A stretch of 64,000 bases of DNA. Source: Apium graveolens (Eukaryota; Streptophyta; Magnoliopsida; Apiales; Apiaceae). The stretch is taken from positions 55,500,996-55,564,995 of the forward strand of contig NC_133653.1 of the NCBI RefSeq assembly GCF_009905375.1, in the 5' to 3' direction. Made by a program: the position numbers and the translations under genes. The notes under the pieces are model-generated. The model had not been told where the DNA came from. It ran no database searches and saw only the letters and a list, made by a program, of their open reading frames with translations. Shown piece after piece: positions 45,162-58,694 of this stretch; the first letter of the stretch is position 1; every line of letters starts with the position of its first letter.

Positions 45162-48100
45162 TGTGGTGCCCTCCAAACCCGGGTCAGAAGTTTGGGGTCC
45201 ACACATACACACACCTTATATATAACCTGCTTATAACAATAATAAAGATAATAATAATATGCAGTGACCCTACTTACCAACTACCACGGATCGCAACAGG
45301 TTAAAGAATGTACACAAGCTAAACACACACTTATATTACAAACCGTTTAAATCCCAACTATTCAAACTCAAAACTGAGTATTAAACATTATTACAAACTT
45401 TTACAAACTTAAATTATCTCAAAAGATGCCTACTAACTTAACTCAATTAACCTGAACCCCTAGCTCTCGCGCTGGACTGGGGATCCTCGCTACCAACTGG
45501 TTCCTTCTTAACTGGAAAAGAACATAAACAACATTGCATAAATGAGCTAACTAGCTCAGCAAGTCACAATGACAAGACTGAGAATAATGATCATCAAGTG
45601 AAAAGGGTTATGATATCAAGTCAACAATTAATTATGATTTAGAATTGGATATTATAATTTAATTTTAAAAACCAAGGTTAGGTTGCTGATCAGTCACACA
45701 CTAACCCCGAGCAAAGCACACAACACTGCTCTAACTACTGGATCTAAGGCACACATTGGCCTAACTTGACCATTAATATGGTCTAACCATAAATCTGGTC
45801 CACAATTTTATAAAAACAATCCAATTCTAACATAATAACAGGATAAACAATGTAAAACATTAAACAAAATCATAAATAACATGGGATTTTCGATAATGAA
45901 ATGGTTTCAATCTTCACAAGGATCAATATGGCATTTTTAAAGCTTGACTGTTAGGTAATGAAAGAATTGGATAACAAAGGAATCAATGTTTCAGGGTTAC
46001 AAGAATTTGGTATTTCAAAGCACAAGATACAGTGATTTGAATATACAAGTAAATCGGTTCAGTGTTTGCTATTTAGTTTGTATGTATTTGTGGAGTAGTA
46101 TCGTATATTGGTGGCATATATTGGTGGTACGTATTTGGTTATACAACAATCAATGGTTTAGAAAGAATAAGGTTTACGGCTCAAGTTCAATAACTGGAAT
46201 CAGGGTTTAGGGTTCAGTGCTTCAAAGCACTTGCAACATACAACAGGACTATCAATCAACTACAATGTATCTCGAGAAAATTCAGAACACTTGCCTGGTA
46301 CTAGCTTGCTATACTGTACTAACTCCCAATCACAACCGTCTTACTCCTCGACTATCTGTTTCCCTTTCCTACGCCTTGCCTCTTCTGCTCACATATCATA
46401 AGCATCCACCAATACTCAACTTATACGTATCTATTCGATACACACTTCTATCTACCCATTGTCTTACCCAAATCCGATTAACGGATTGAAAGTTATGCTA
46501 TAAACAAGTAAACATCGAACACATAGATCGACAGTCAAACAACAAGTCACATATAGCACATAACACGTCAAATAATCAATGACATATCATTTATAGAGGA
46601 GTCTCGGGTTATAAACAGGCTTTCGGGTATTTAAAATAATTTTTAAAACATTTTTCGGAATTAAAACGGGTCGTTGGATCAAGTTCAGGGTAATAAACAG
46701 GGTTCGGTTGGCCAAATCTGGCTTCAAAATAATTTTATAATAATTATCGAGCCTTGAAAATAATTTAAAATAATAATTTAAAGCTCGAAACTATTTTTTA
46801 GAATTTTTAAATCATTTTTAAATAATTAAATCTAATTAAATAATTAATTAAAATCAATTAATAATTAATTAAATCAATTAATCAATTAATTTTCGAATGA
46901 ATTGACTAATTAATCAATTAATTATTAACTAAAACCAATTAACTAATTAATTCAGATTTATTTTCGAATTAAAAATAATTTTTGGAAATAAAATAATAAT
47001 TTTTGGAATTTTCAGAAATTAAAAATGAATTTTAATAATTAAAATAAATAGAAAATATGATTTTTAAACATTTTTAAAACAGGAATCCTAGTTTTGAAAC
47101 TTCTGGAAACCTCAGGGACTAATCTGCATCGTCCCCAATAGTTAAGGTACCAAACTGTAATTTTGTAGGGAGGTCGCCGAAAAATGTTCTGTCTCGCCGG
47201 AGAAGATGATTCCGGCGTCCTCACCTCACCAACACCTCCAGATCATAACTACACAATACCAGGAACATAACCACACAATACCAGGAACATAACCATGCCA
47301 TCAAATCACACAACCCATCCCTGAGTTGGCCGGAATTTGGCCGAGAAGTTCGCCGGATTCCGGCGAACTCGACGTAACTTTAAAAATTCAACTCCCTTTG
47401 ATTTACGAATCCTCTGTTAACGAGCTATATAACAATCGATTGGAAATTTCATAAGGAACACAACCCACTATATATCAACAACTGATAGCCCCTACATCAA
47501 AAGCCCTAAATTTTAATTAAGAACATTCATACGGGTTATAAACCCTAATTTCAAAATTCGAAAATCAAACTCAATTTTGAACATGTTATTGAACTCCAAA
47601 TCAGTCATATAATATATCAAAATCATCAGGAAAACAAGCTCTACAACATGCAATCATCAAATCATTCAAACAATCATCCGAACAAAAATTCATATTTTTA
47701 ATCAAAATAATTCGAAAGTAATAAAGATATAGAAAATAAACCTTGATTTCTGCAGTTCTGAAACTTGAAGAAACTGATAGAACACTCCGAGACCTTCGTT
47801 TTGGTTACTCAAGCTTTGAAAACGGAGATCACTAACACCTTCAAATTGCTGTTTGATTCTCAGAAAGGTTTATGAATATAAGAATTTTCTCTGGAAAATT
47901 ATATAATTACTGTTTGCAAATGATTTTCGGTACGAAATAAAATACGGTAAAGGCTATTTATAATTACGGAAAATTAGTATCCCGTTGGATCATTCCGGAT
48001 ATAAAATGGTACGTTTATTTATAAAAACTGATCCAAACGGTACCGGTTTTCGGGATAATTATCCAAACCAGTACAATTTATACTGCGGTCTTGGTCTCAA

Positions 48101-48641
48101 CCCCTGGTTACATGTATTACGAGGTGATAATTGTGATATTTTAATAAAAAGATCATGTTTATCGAAAATACGAGTTTTTTGATTTACCGAAACGAATAAT
48201 GTATCGAAAATGTTGCGTTGGGACCCGTGCAGGACAAACCGTACGCCGGATCGAAAAATTCGAAACATGGAAAATGCTCGAAATATTGCAATTAGGTTAG
48301 GAAGGAGTTTTCGGAAGAGTTTCGGGTTATAAAAACGTAAAAACGGATGACGTCGGTTCGTTCCCGATTATATAAAATAGTTTTTAAATACTCGGAAAAA
48401 GATGTTATAAAATCCATATATTTCCTATAAAATCATAAATCAACATAAAAATAATTAGGAAGATATGACAACTATCTATATTTTATTTTGGACACATAAA
48501 AATTAAAATACTCAATTAATATTATTTTTTTAACATCCAAACACATTTAACACTTAACAAATAATTCATAGAATAAATACTGAACATACATAATAATTAT
48601 TTATTAGAAAAATAATTACACGATATATCCCGGATATTACA
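45162..48641 (-). repeat. C 3' LTR
   Basis: 3,480 bp from TGTGGTGCCCTCC to CCCGGATATTACA (plus strand). It matches 61237-63270, which starts TGTGGCGCCCTCC. Near 45560 it has the phrase GAGCTAACTAGCTCAGCAAGTCA, shared with D. It contains an AATT-rich low-complexity block (46790-46995) and no convincing ORF. Confidence 0.93.
46790..46995. repeat. AATTAATT-rich low-complexity block in C LTR
   Basis: Dense, imperfect repeats of TAATTAAT/CAATTAAT, repeated at about 62870-63075 in the other LTR. Confidence 0.85.
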
Positions 48642-48660
48642 TCCTTCCCCCTTTAAAAGG
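48642..48660 (-). other. C polypurine tract
   Basis: TCCTTCCCCCTTTAAAAGG on the plus strand; its complement is purine-rich and abuts the 3' LTR. Confidence 0.85.
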
Positions 48661-48679
48661 ATTCTGTCCTCAGAATCTC

Positions 48680-51600
48680 CTAAGAAAACAAATGAGGGTA
48701 CTTTGCTCTCATATCACTTTCTAACTCCCAGGTTGACTCTTCAACCTTTGGGTTTCTCCACAATACTCTTACTAACTTTACCACTTTATTTCTTAATACT
48801 TTCTCTCTTTCCTCTAGAATTTCTATCGGACTCTCTACATATGACAAATCTGCCTGAAACTCTATTGGCTCATATTCTATTACATGCCTGGAGTCTGGAT
48901 TATACTTCTTAAGCATCGATACGTGAAAAACATTGTGAATGTGCTCCATGTGCGGAGGTAACGCCAACTCGTAAGCTACTTTTCCAACACGCTTTAAAAT
49001 CTCAAAAGGTCCAACGTATCTTGGGCTCAGTTTTCCTTTCTTTCCAAATCTCGTTAATTCCTTCCACGGTGATACTTTCAGTAATACCAAATTCCCTCCT
49101 TCGAATTCCATGTCTTTCCTTGATTGATCTGCATATTTCCTTTGACGGTCTTGTGCTGCTATCAATCTCTTCTGGATAACTTCAACAACTTCCTTTGTCT
49201 GCTGTACTAATTCAGGTCCAAGTATTTTGCGTTCTCCTACCTCATCCCAATACACTAGAGATCTGCATTTGCGTCCATAAAGGGCTTCATAGGGTGGCAT
49301 CCCAATACTGGCATGATAACTGTTGTTGTAAGCAAATTCTACCAGGGGTAAATGCTCGTCCCAACTTCCTTTGAAATTAATAGCATAAACACGCTACATT
49401 TCTTCAATTTTCTGGATCGTTCTTTCACTCTGGTCGTCCGTCTGTGGATGATAAGCCGTACTCATATTCAGTCTCGTTCCCAAACATTCTTGAAAACTCT
49501 TCCAAAATCTCGAATTAAATCTTTGATCTCGATCAGATACGATAGACACAGGAACTCCATGACGAACTACAATTTCCTTCAGGTACATATGGACCAACTT
49601 GTCGAGTGGAAATCTTTCATTTATAGGCAGAAAATGAGCTGACTTGGTAAGTCTATCCACTATAACCCAGATGGCATCATGATTAGCTTTTGTCCTTGGT
49701 AATCCAACTATGAAATCCATGGCAATATGCTCCCACTTTCATTCTAGAATCTCCAATGGCTGTAGTAATCCACTTGGTCTCTGATGTTCTACTTTAACCC
49801 TCTGACATGTATAACATCTGCTAACCCATTCCATAATTTCCCTCTTCATATCTGGACACCAATAATTTTCCTTTAAATCTCTGTACATCTTGGTACTCCC
49901 TGGATGGATTGAATACCTTAAATTATGAGCTTCCTGTAAAATTTCATTCTTTAACTCCGCTACTGGTGGAATCCAAATTCTAGAAGAAAACCTAAGAATA
50001 CCTTGATCGTCCTTTTGCGTGCACAATTCTTCACCTACCAAACGATTTATGTCTTGCTCCATTACCTCTTCTTGACACTTTCTTATCTTATCTAACAATT
50101 CCGGTTGGAAAGTCATACTATACACTTTCGCTTCGTCAGGCTTGCAAACTCTAATCTCCAATTCCAGTTTCTGAAATTCCGTATATATCTCCTCAGGTAC
50201 TGATAACACATTTAACTTTTCTTTCCGACTCAACGCGTCTGCCACAACGTTTGCTTTACCGGGATGATATTTAATCATGCATTTGTAATCCTTAATCAAT
50301 TCTAACCATCTCCTCTGCCTCATATTAAGCTCCTTCTGTGTGAATATATACTTCAAGCTTTTATGATCTTTGTAAATCTCGCATTTTTCTCCATATAGAT
50401 AATGTCTCCAAATTTTCAAAGCGAAAACTATGGCTGCTAGCTCCAAATCATGAGTAGGATATTTATGTTCGTGTGGTTTCAGTTGCCTTAACGCATACAC
50501 AATCACCTTATCGTGTTGCATCAGAATGCATCCGAGTCCTTTATGAGAATCATCGCTATAGATTACAAAATTTCCTTGATCGTCTGGAAGTGACAAAACA
50601 GGTGTCGTGATTAATCTTCGCTTCAATTCCTGAAAACTTTCTTCGCATTTATCGTTCCATATAAAATTTTCATTTTTCCGTGTAAGCTTTGTCAATGGTG
50701 TTGCAATCCTTGAGAAATTTTGAACGAATCAACGATAATATCCCGCTAATCCCAAGAAACTTCTCACCTCTGTTGGTGTTCTCGATCTTTCCCAATTTGT
50801 AATTGCTTCAATCTTTGCTGGGTCCACTTTGATTCCTTCATTACTGACTATGTGTCCTAAGAACTAAACTTCCTCTAGCCAAAACTCACACTTCGAGAAT
50901 TTAGCATATAACTTCTTTTTCCAAAAAATCTCCAAAGCTGTTCTCAAATGTTCTGCATGATCCTCTTCTGTCTTTGAATAAATCAAAATATCGTCTATAA
51001 ACACAATAACAAACTTGTCCAAATATTCCTTGAAAATTCTGTTCATCAGATCCATAAACGCTGCCGGGGCATTGGTCAATCCAAAAGACATCACTAAAAA
51101 TTCATAATATACATACCTTGTTCTAAAAGCTGTCTTTGGTATATCCTCTGGCTTAATCTTTAGTTGATGATATCCCGATCTTAAGTCAATCTTGGAGAAG
51201 TACTTGGCTCCTTTTAATTGGTCAAACAAATCATCAATTCTGGGTAACGGATACTTGTTCTTGATTGTAAGCTTGTTGAGCTCCCGATAGTCGATGCACA
51301 GTCTCATGCTTCCATCCTTCTTCTTGACAAATAGTACCGGTGCACCCCACGGGGATACACTAGGTCTGATTACTCCTTTCTCTAACAACTCTTGCAATTG
51401 CTTTGCTAGTTCCTTCATCTCAACAGGCGCCATTCTGTACGGGGCCTTGGATACTGGTTCCGTTCCAGGTGCTAATTCGATTGCAAACTCAATTTCTCTA
51501 TCTGGAGGAAGTCCTGGTAACTCATTGGGAAACACGTCTGGAAATTCATTAACTACTGGAATATCCTCAAGTTTTGCTGGCTCCTGACTTCTATCAATCA

Positions 51601-51868
51601 TATAAGCAATGAAATGCTCACATCCTTGTCGTAATAACTTCTTGGATTGAATCATTGTTAAGAATTTCTTTACTTGCTTCTGGCCCTTAAATGTTACTAT
51701 CCTCTCGTCTGGCGTCTTCACCATTACCTTCTTATTTCGACAATCTATCTGGGCATCGTGCTTAGATAACCAATCCATTCCTAAGATAACGTCAAATTCT
51801 CCTAACTTAAATGGTATCAAATCTACACAAAACTTACTACCAGAAATCTCAATCTCATAATTCCCACA
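48680..51868 (-). pseudogene. pol: C pol: RT, RNase H, integrase with chromodomain-like end
   Basis: A single frame with nonsense changes only. [49 protein letters not shown] and the catalytic FIDD at about 50991-51002. RNase [12 protein letters not shown] (usually DAS) and [16 protein letters not shown]. Integrase: zinc finger H...[11 protein letters not shown]...CYTCQRVK, core D in VIVDRLTKSAHF, D in VSDRDQRF, E in QSERTIQ, and the GPFEILKRVGKVAYEL and VFHVSMLKK blocks. Stops: 50864 and one near 50728 in the RT-RNase H connection, 49739 (Trp to TGA) and 49394. With few stops it is the best-preserved pol in the window. Confidence 0.93.
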
Positions 51869-51871
51869 AAT

Positions 51872-52951
51872 TTAATTAACAGATACACGTTCTTGATTTG
51901 CTAATTCCACAGTCATTATTTCATTTAAATACTCAACTGGACAATTTAACTTACTAACAAAATTTTGTGAAACAAACGATCGAGTTGCTCCCGAATCTAT
52001 TAACACTTTGGCACATAAAGAATTCACATTAAGCGTACCTGCCATGACATCAGTATCCTGGATAGCGTCCTTTACAGACATGTCAAAAACTCTAGCCCTT
52101 GGAGTCTCATTCACTGCTGGGGTAGATCCCATAATTCTCAATGCATTACTGACTGGGGCTGATGTCTTGGAATCCCTGGCTATATGTCCTGGCTTCCCAC
52201 ATTTAAAACACGTAAATCCAATAGCTGGAACCTTTACTACTGGATTCCGAATAGGCTGATCCTTGTTTGCTGGCTCTCTCGCTGGCTGATTTCGGCACTC
52301 CCTCGAATAGTGCCCTTTTTGATTACACTTGAAACAAACTACATTCAACTTGTTATAAATTCCTCCATGTTTCTTCCCACGTACCTGACAATCTGGAAAA
52401 GTTAACCTTAACTGATTCGAATGATTCATATTGACTGGACGGTTGCCCTGGCCTCCGTCGCCTGCATTTGGTCTCTTGAAATTAAAATTTCTCCCTGGCT
52501 GAAACTTGCCCTTTTTAAAATTTGGAAACTCCCCTCGTTGTGACTGACCTCCATTCCCTTCAAATTTCCTTTTCTTACTTTCTTTTTCCTTCTGTGACAT
52601 CTCACTCTCTGTCTCTGCAATCATGGCCTTCTGTACAACTCCTGCATAGGTATCCAATTCAAAAATGGCTACCTTCCCTCTGATCCATGGCTTCAGACCT
52701 TGCTAGAATCTCTTAGCCTTCTTCCTGTCAATATCCACATATGACGGCACATACCTTGACAACTCTTCAAACTTACTTTCATAATCCGCCACCGACATAT
52801 TTACTTGCTTTAACTCTAAAAACTTTAGCTCCATCTGATCCTGAACAAACTGGGGGAAATATTTTTCTAAAAACAATTCCTTAAACCTCTCCCAAGTAAT
52901 AACATCTGTACCTTCCAATGTCTTCACAGTCTCCCACCAATAGGTGGCCTC
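51872..52951 (-). pseudogene. gag: C gag C-terminal part and protease
   Basis: In frame with pol. From the E insertion it reads EATYWWETVKTLEGTD, LEKYFPQFVQDQMELKFLEL and a stop near 52703. A basic region and two zinc knuckles follow: CFKCNQKGHYSREC (about 52300-52340) and CFKCGKPGHIARDS (about 52170-52215), where the last Cys has become Ser. The protease site LIDSGATRSFVS is near 51960-51995. A TAA at 51872-51874 separates it from RT. The sequence N-terminal to EATYWW continues at 59703 on the far side of E. Confidence 0.9.
52947..52951 (+). repeat. TSD of E, left copy (GCCTC)
   Basis: GCCTC before the E LTR is repeated at 59698-59702; joining the two sides restores C's gag frame (YYLKNEA / EATYWW). 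Confidence 0.95.
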
Positions 52952-54626
52952 TGTTGGATTTTTAACGCAGCGGGGGCATGGCAAAACACTTTTACACATA
53001 CAAAATCCAAATAAAAGCATACAGATCATGAATAAAAATTCGAGGGATCGAATCTAACCTTTTAAAATAATTCGGAGACAACGATCAGAGATCCTTAACA
53101 GTTGCTCCTCAAGTGTGAAGCACTCCACCGGTATCCACCAAGAAAACGATGTTAAGGAGGAGGAAGGAGGTGGAGAGAATTGGGTTTTCCAAACTTTTTT
53201 GGGTTTTCGGGTTCGATGGGGTTAGAATAAAATTAGGGTCTATAATAGTGTATTTATAGGCAAAATTTTCAGCTGAAATTTTCCCATAAATATTATTATT
53301 ATTATCCCATTTATTATTCTCATTAATAATTAAAACACCTTTTAATTACTAATCCTTTTTCTAAACACTTTAGAAATAATTCTCTCTCTTGATTTAATTT
53401 CCAAAAATTAAATTCTTAAATAATAATATTAAGAACTTTTCTTAATTAATTTATAATCAATTAAATCTCATTTAATCAATTATTAAATTTGCCAATTAAT
53501 TATTTATTTCACAAATAAATAATTATTAGCCATTATTAATTAATTCCTCCACCATTAAATCATTCTCTTTTTATGGTGTGACCCTGTAGGTTCAATATTA
53601 AGCCGGTAGTAGAAATAAATAATAATAAAACTATTTTATCATTATTTATATAAATTCTCTAATTTATTAAATATGATTAATTAATTAATCACATTTATTC
53701 TACATCGTGAGCGATACTTCTCAGCATATCGCGACTATCCGGATAATATGAATTCACTGCTTAGAATACCAAGAACCTATTCAGTGAATAGTTACCGTAC
53801 AATAAACTCCTTCTACCCTATAATGTCCCGATTAAATACAAGGCATGGATCTCGTGTCAAGCCTATCTAATTCAATCACTTTGCTTACCATTTACTATGC
53901 GTAGTTCTATGCAAATTAGAAACTCATTTCTAATTTCATTTACTCTGGCCAGAGATTCCTGAACTAGCATAAGTGGATCAGCCTTGAACATTCGCTTCCT
54001 TCACTGGAAGGGGTAGATCCTTTATTGATCATACACTATCTTCGTGTACAAATTCCTATACCCAGAAGAGCCCTAATAATTGTCCCTGGAGACTAAGAAC
54101 TAAACCAAAGCATAGTTCAGTGTACACAAGATGACTATGATGACCTCAAGTCTAAGGATACTTGTACAACTATCACTATGTGAACAACTGCTGACACGTG
54201 AGTGAACTCCATCAGTTGTCCAGCTGTGTGAGTCATGTTCAGTGAACTTATTCTATAATAAGCACCTACATACTAGCTATAGTGTCACCACACAAATGTC
54301 TATGAGAACAGACATCCTTCATAATGAAGCAAACGTAGTATGTACCGATCTCTGCGGATTATTAATTACCAGTTAGTAATCCTACGACCAGGAACTATTT
54401 AAGTTTAGAGTTATCATCTTTTTAGGTCTCACTATTATGATCTCATCATAATCCATAAAAAGCTTTACTCTAAACTATGGTATATCTTATTTAAACACTT
54501 AAATAGATAAAGCCCGTAATAAAAACAAAACAAGTCTTTTATTAATAACAATAAAATCAAAACAGATTACATAAAAGTTATTCCTAAATCCTCATACATG
54601 ATTGGACTTAGGACATATTCCTTTCA
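52952..54626 (-). repeat. E 3' LTR (full length)
   Basis: 1,675 bp. Its first ~400 and last ~35 bases match the shortened 5' LTR at 59259-59697, with about six differences in 400 bases. The middle 1.24 kb has no counterpart in the other LTR. Confidence 0.93.
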
Positions 54627-54640
54627 ATCTCCCACTTGTA
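54627..54640 (-). other. E polypurine tract
   Basis: ATCTCCCACTTGTA, complement of the copia-type tract AAGTGGGAGAT directly before the LTR. Confidence 0.85.
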
Positions 54641-56400
54641 CTAAAGCCAATCACTCTGGTATCTAATACCTATCTTGTCTTTATGACGATCAAAGTGACT
54701 TTCATAAAGTAGCTTTGTGAGTGGGTCTGCTATGTTGTTATGTGTGTCAACTCTAATTCAATACAATATAAGAAATGTTACCGCGCTCCCACTAACCCTT
54801 TTGTAGACGCATGGTTCATCTACGTTTTTGATAAAATCAAACTCTTTGATTGTCTCATCAAAACGAATGTTCCATCTTTCGAGAAGCTTGCTTTAAACCA
54901 CATATGGTTCGCAGTAGCTTACACACTAGGCTTTCATTTCCCTTGGAAAGAAAACCATCTGGCTATATGCCAGATCTCATAGTCGTAGTAAGCAGCAATC
55001 GCAAGCAAAATCCGAACTGATTTTAACAGGGCTACAGGTAAAAAGTTTCATCAAAGTCAATCCATTGCCTTTGTTTGAATCCTTTTGCCACAAGCCTGGC
55101 CTTATAGGTCTCCACCTGGCCATCTGCTATAATCTATCTTTTATATACCGTATACATAGATTCCATTCTGGATTTCATGGCACTTTGCCATTTCTCTGAG
55201 TCAACACTACTCATAGCCTCATTATAGGTCACAGGGTCATCATCATCAATGATCGACAACTCATTGTCATTCTCAATGACAAGGCCATATTACCTCTCAG
55301 GTTGGCGAGACACTCTCCCTGATCTATGAATGGGCTGTTCCATAAAAGGTTGTTCAGTCAGAACAGGTGTTTCCACTTGATCCGTAGTAGTTTGTGCTTC
55401 TTGAACTTCATCAAGTTCAATTTTGCTCCCACTATTTCCTTCAAGGATAAACTTCTTTTCCAAGAAGGTAGCATGTCTGGAGATAAACACCCGATGATCG
55501 GTGTAAAAGTAATACCCTAAAGTCTCTTTAGGATATCCCACAAAACCACATTTTACGGATCGATATTCCAGCTTATCTGGGTCAACTTACTTGACATAAG
55601 ATGGACATCCCCAAATCTTAACGTGTTTAAGACTCGGTTTCCTTTCTTTCCATATCTCATATGAAGTTTGAGGAACAGATTTTGGAAGGCACCTTATTCA
55701 GTAAATATGTTGAGGTTTCCAATGCATAACCCCATAGGAATACTGGAAGATTTGCATAGCTCATCATGGACCGAACTATGTCTAACAAAGTTCGATTTCT
55801 CCTTTCAGATACCAATCTGGAGGAGTCCACTGGGAGACTATACCATTTACTTTGAGATAATCTAGAAACACTCCATTAAAGTATTCACCACCTCGATCTG
55901 ATCGAAGAGTTATAATACTATGTTTGGTTGTTTCTCCACTTCATACTTATACTCTTTGAACTTTTCAAAGGCCTCAGACTTGTGTTTCATCAAACACATA
56001 TCCGAATCTAGATCTATCATCTATGAAAGTAATGAAGTATGAAAATCCACCCATGGCATGCGTAGACATTGGTCCACATACATCTGTGTGTACCATTCCT
56101 AGAAAATTTGCAGCCCTCTCTCCATGTCTACTAAATGGAGACTGTAGTGCCACTATAAAGTGAGATTTTCATCATCCCTTTTCTTTTATTAGTTTGTTCA
56201 ATCTGAAGTAAATTATGTCACATTTATACAGACCATTATTTAAAGTACCACGTTCATAAAGAATATTATCTCTAAGAATAGAACATTCATTATTCTCAAT
56301 AATAAATGAAAATCCAGCCAAGTCTAACATGGGAATAATATTCCTCATAATCGAGGGAACAAAATAACAATTATTTCAAACAATAGTCTTGCCCGTAGGC
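54640..56400 (-). pseudogene. pol: E pol remnants: integrase, RT fragments, RNase H end
   Basis: On the minus strand, integrase pieces include HTDVCGPMSTHAMGGFSYF and FIDDRSRFGYV (first D), SDRGGEYFNGVF (second D), then a scrambled E region. FVGYPKETLGYYFYTDHRV and SRHATFLEKKFILEG follow (open at 55290-55541). RT has KWQSAMKSRMESMYTV, then KARLVAKGFKQR and DFDETF, ICGLKQASR, EFDFIKNVDEPCVYK and TFLILY. Immediately afterwards comes HNNIADPLTKLL, the RNase H end. So YVDD and nearly all RNase H are deleted, and RT has an earlier gap before DGQVETYK. Many stops and shifts. Confidence 0.85.
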
Positions 56401-57429
56401 CTATAAATGAAATGATTCTACATCTTCAGCAGCAACTCTTGCTCCATTTCCCATCAGTAGAATCACCTCCTCTTCCTCAAGAGTCCTACTTCTCCTTGGT
56501 CCCTGCAACAAATTGCAGATTTGAGAACCACAGGCGGTATCTAATACCCAAGTAGAAATTTGATTTAATGACATATTCACTTCTATCATGAACATACCTG
56601 AATCAGAAGCGGTAGTCTCACTACCCTTCTTCTTCAATTCTGCAAGGTAAACCTTGCAGTTACTCTTCCAGTGCCCCACCTTGTTACAGTAAAAGCAAAC
56701 AACTTTGCTCTTGGGGTCTTCAGCTTTTGGTGGAACCGGCATTTTCTCACCTACTTTCTTCTTCTTGGAAGATTTCCTCTTCCTTTTCTTAGGATTGGAA
56801 CCTTCACCAATTAGAAGAACAGAACTCTTCTTAGGGGGAAAATTCGATTCCGCAGTCTTCAACATGTTGTGGAGTTCAGGCAGGCTGACATCCAACTTAT
56901 TCATGTGAAAGTTCACAATAAACTGCGAGAACGAACTCGGAAGCGATTGCAAGACCAAGTCTTGGCTCAGCTCCCCATCCATGGCAAAACCAAGTTGTCC
57001 AAGACGTTCAATCAAATTGATCATCTTAAGTACATGGTCATTCACAGATGATCCCTCAGACATCCTACACCCGAACAACTCCTTCGATATCTCATATCGA
57101 GCTGTCCTCCCCGCCACATCATACAACTCTTGTAGATGCATGAGGATAGTGTGAGCATCCATATGCTCATGTTGCTTCTGTAGCTCAATGTTCATGGAAG
57201 CTAGCATGATTTATTGAGCAACATTTGCATCATCTATCCACTTATGATACACAACATGTTCATCATTATGTGCATCACTAGCAGGTTCAGTAGGCTTAGG
57301 TGAGTCAATCACGTATTCCAGCTTCTCAATCCTGAGAACAATTCTCAAGTTTCGAAGCCAGTCAGCATAATTAGGACCAGTCAATTTGTGAGCATCTAGT
57401 ATGCTCCTGAGTGATAGTGTAGAAGACAT
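56401..57429 (-). pseudogene. gag: E gag and protease
   Basis: Start taken at MSSTLSLRSILDAHKL (57429) because it matches usual copia gag starts; an upstream in-frame Met is at 57462. The gag domain reads GPNYADWLRNLRIVLR, then a TAA at 57211-57213 in place of a sense codon, then LQELYDVAGRTARYEI, MSEGSSVNDHVLKM, SLPSSFSQFIVNFHM. A Lys-rich tract and a CCHC knuckle, CFYCNKVGHWKSNC, follow near 56660-56705. The protease site is WVLDTACGSQIC. It ends at a stop after AAEDVESFHL. One nonsense change apart, it is intact. Confidence 0.9.
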
Positions 57430-57631
57430 AACGTACAAAGTAAATCTGTAAATGATAAACACATAACAACACTTAGCAAATATTCGATTTCATTTCAAAA
57501 CACTATATGAATCGGGTCTTTATTCATAAGTGGCTCCCACTAGTTTATCTAATTTATTCAACCCCCTACGTGAAAAATAAGCATTCATAATGATAGTGGG
57601 AATAGGGATCCTACATTCCATTACACAACCC

Positions 57632-57926
57632 CGGCTGTGGCACGAAACGCCATGTAATGTTCAATAGGCAGACAACTCTTGTCAATTACATCTAATGTTA
57701 TTCCCTAATCAAACTTTAGCCTCTTGAATAATTGAGTCACGGCTGTGGCACGACAAACTCAATATTCTAAGTCAAGTCTAACCCAACATTCCGTACTATT
57801 GAATCAGTCCCCAAAGGCCCACGGCTGTGGCACGTAACGACCTTTAGATTCTTATTCAATGTACACATCTCTATGTAATAGACAAGTATTTCTTATTTCG
57901 AAATCAAAGCCCTCGGCTGTGGCACG
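57632..57926. repeat. Four copies of 13-mer CGGCTGTGGCACG in E leader
   Basis: Exact copies at 57632-57644, 57740-57752, 57822-57834 and 57914-57926, spaced 108, 82 and 92 bp; three are followed by A or T, then AACG. In element orientation the unit is CGTGCCACAGCCG. The sequence between copies is AT-rich and not repeated. Confidence 0.9.
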
Positions 57927-58694
57927 AAACGACAATGATTCAAAAATAAGAACTACTTTCTATCATGTTGGAAGGCTATGACCGACACAAGCCCGTTGTG
58001 TCATTGGCCAATTACTACTTGATATTATTTAATTTTAGAGGGATTATATTACGTTACAATCATAATCATATTATAAAGAGATTCTTCCTTTTAAATTAAA
58101 TATTTCAAATCAATAATCAATAATCAGATGATTCCCAGATCGGGTGGAGCATTGTCAAGAGGCGTCACTTAATAACCCTTTCTTACAGATAGAAATCTGT
58201 GGTTGACAGAATCATCCTTTCTCTCATATCGAAAATTCATATTCAATTACGTGTTTCATAAACACAAAAATCTCATGATTGTATTCATAATATTATCATT
58301 AAGGTTATGAAACAATTTCACTATACTAGGTTGTCTAACAAACGCCTTATATTTATTTAAGTTCACCTAAATCTATCATCGCATGATAAACTAAGCATAT
58401 ATCACATATATCAACATGAATAAACATCAAGGTAGGCATGTTACATCATCTAGCACATTAGTCTAAGCATTATACATCTCTATGTATCACATGAAGCATT
58501 TAAAAGCAATTAAAACAGTCAAAAACAACTTTAAAACACTTCATGGAAATATAAACAGTTCAAAACTTTTATATAAACTAAAATTGATCACACCATTAGA
58601 TCGGTCTCGAAAAAATGAATCCAACGATATATTGCACGCCCAAAACGGAGTTACGAAACTCCCAGAAAATCAAATTTAAAATCAACAGAAGGGC

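Noticed and set aside
46217..46489. 90-codon ORF in the C LTR.
   Set aside because: Within LTR sequence, not open in the second LTR copy, and without any motif.
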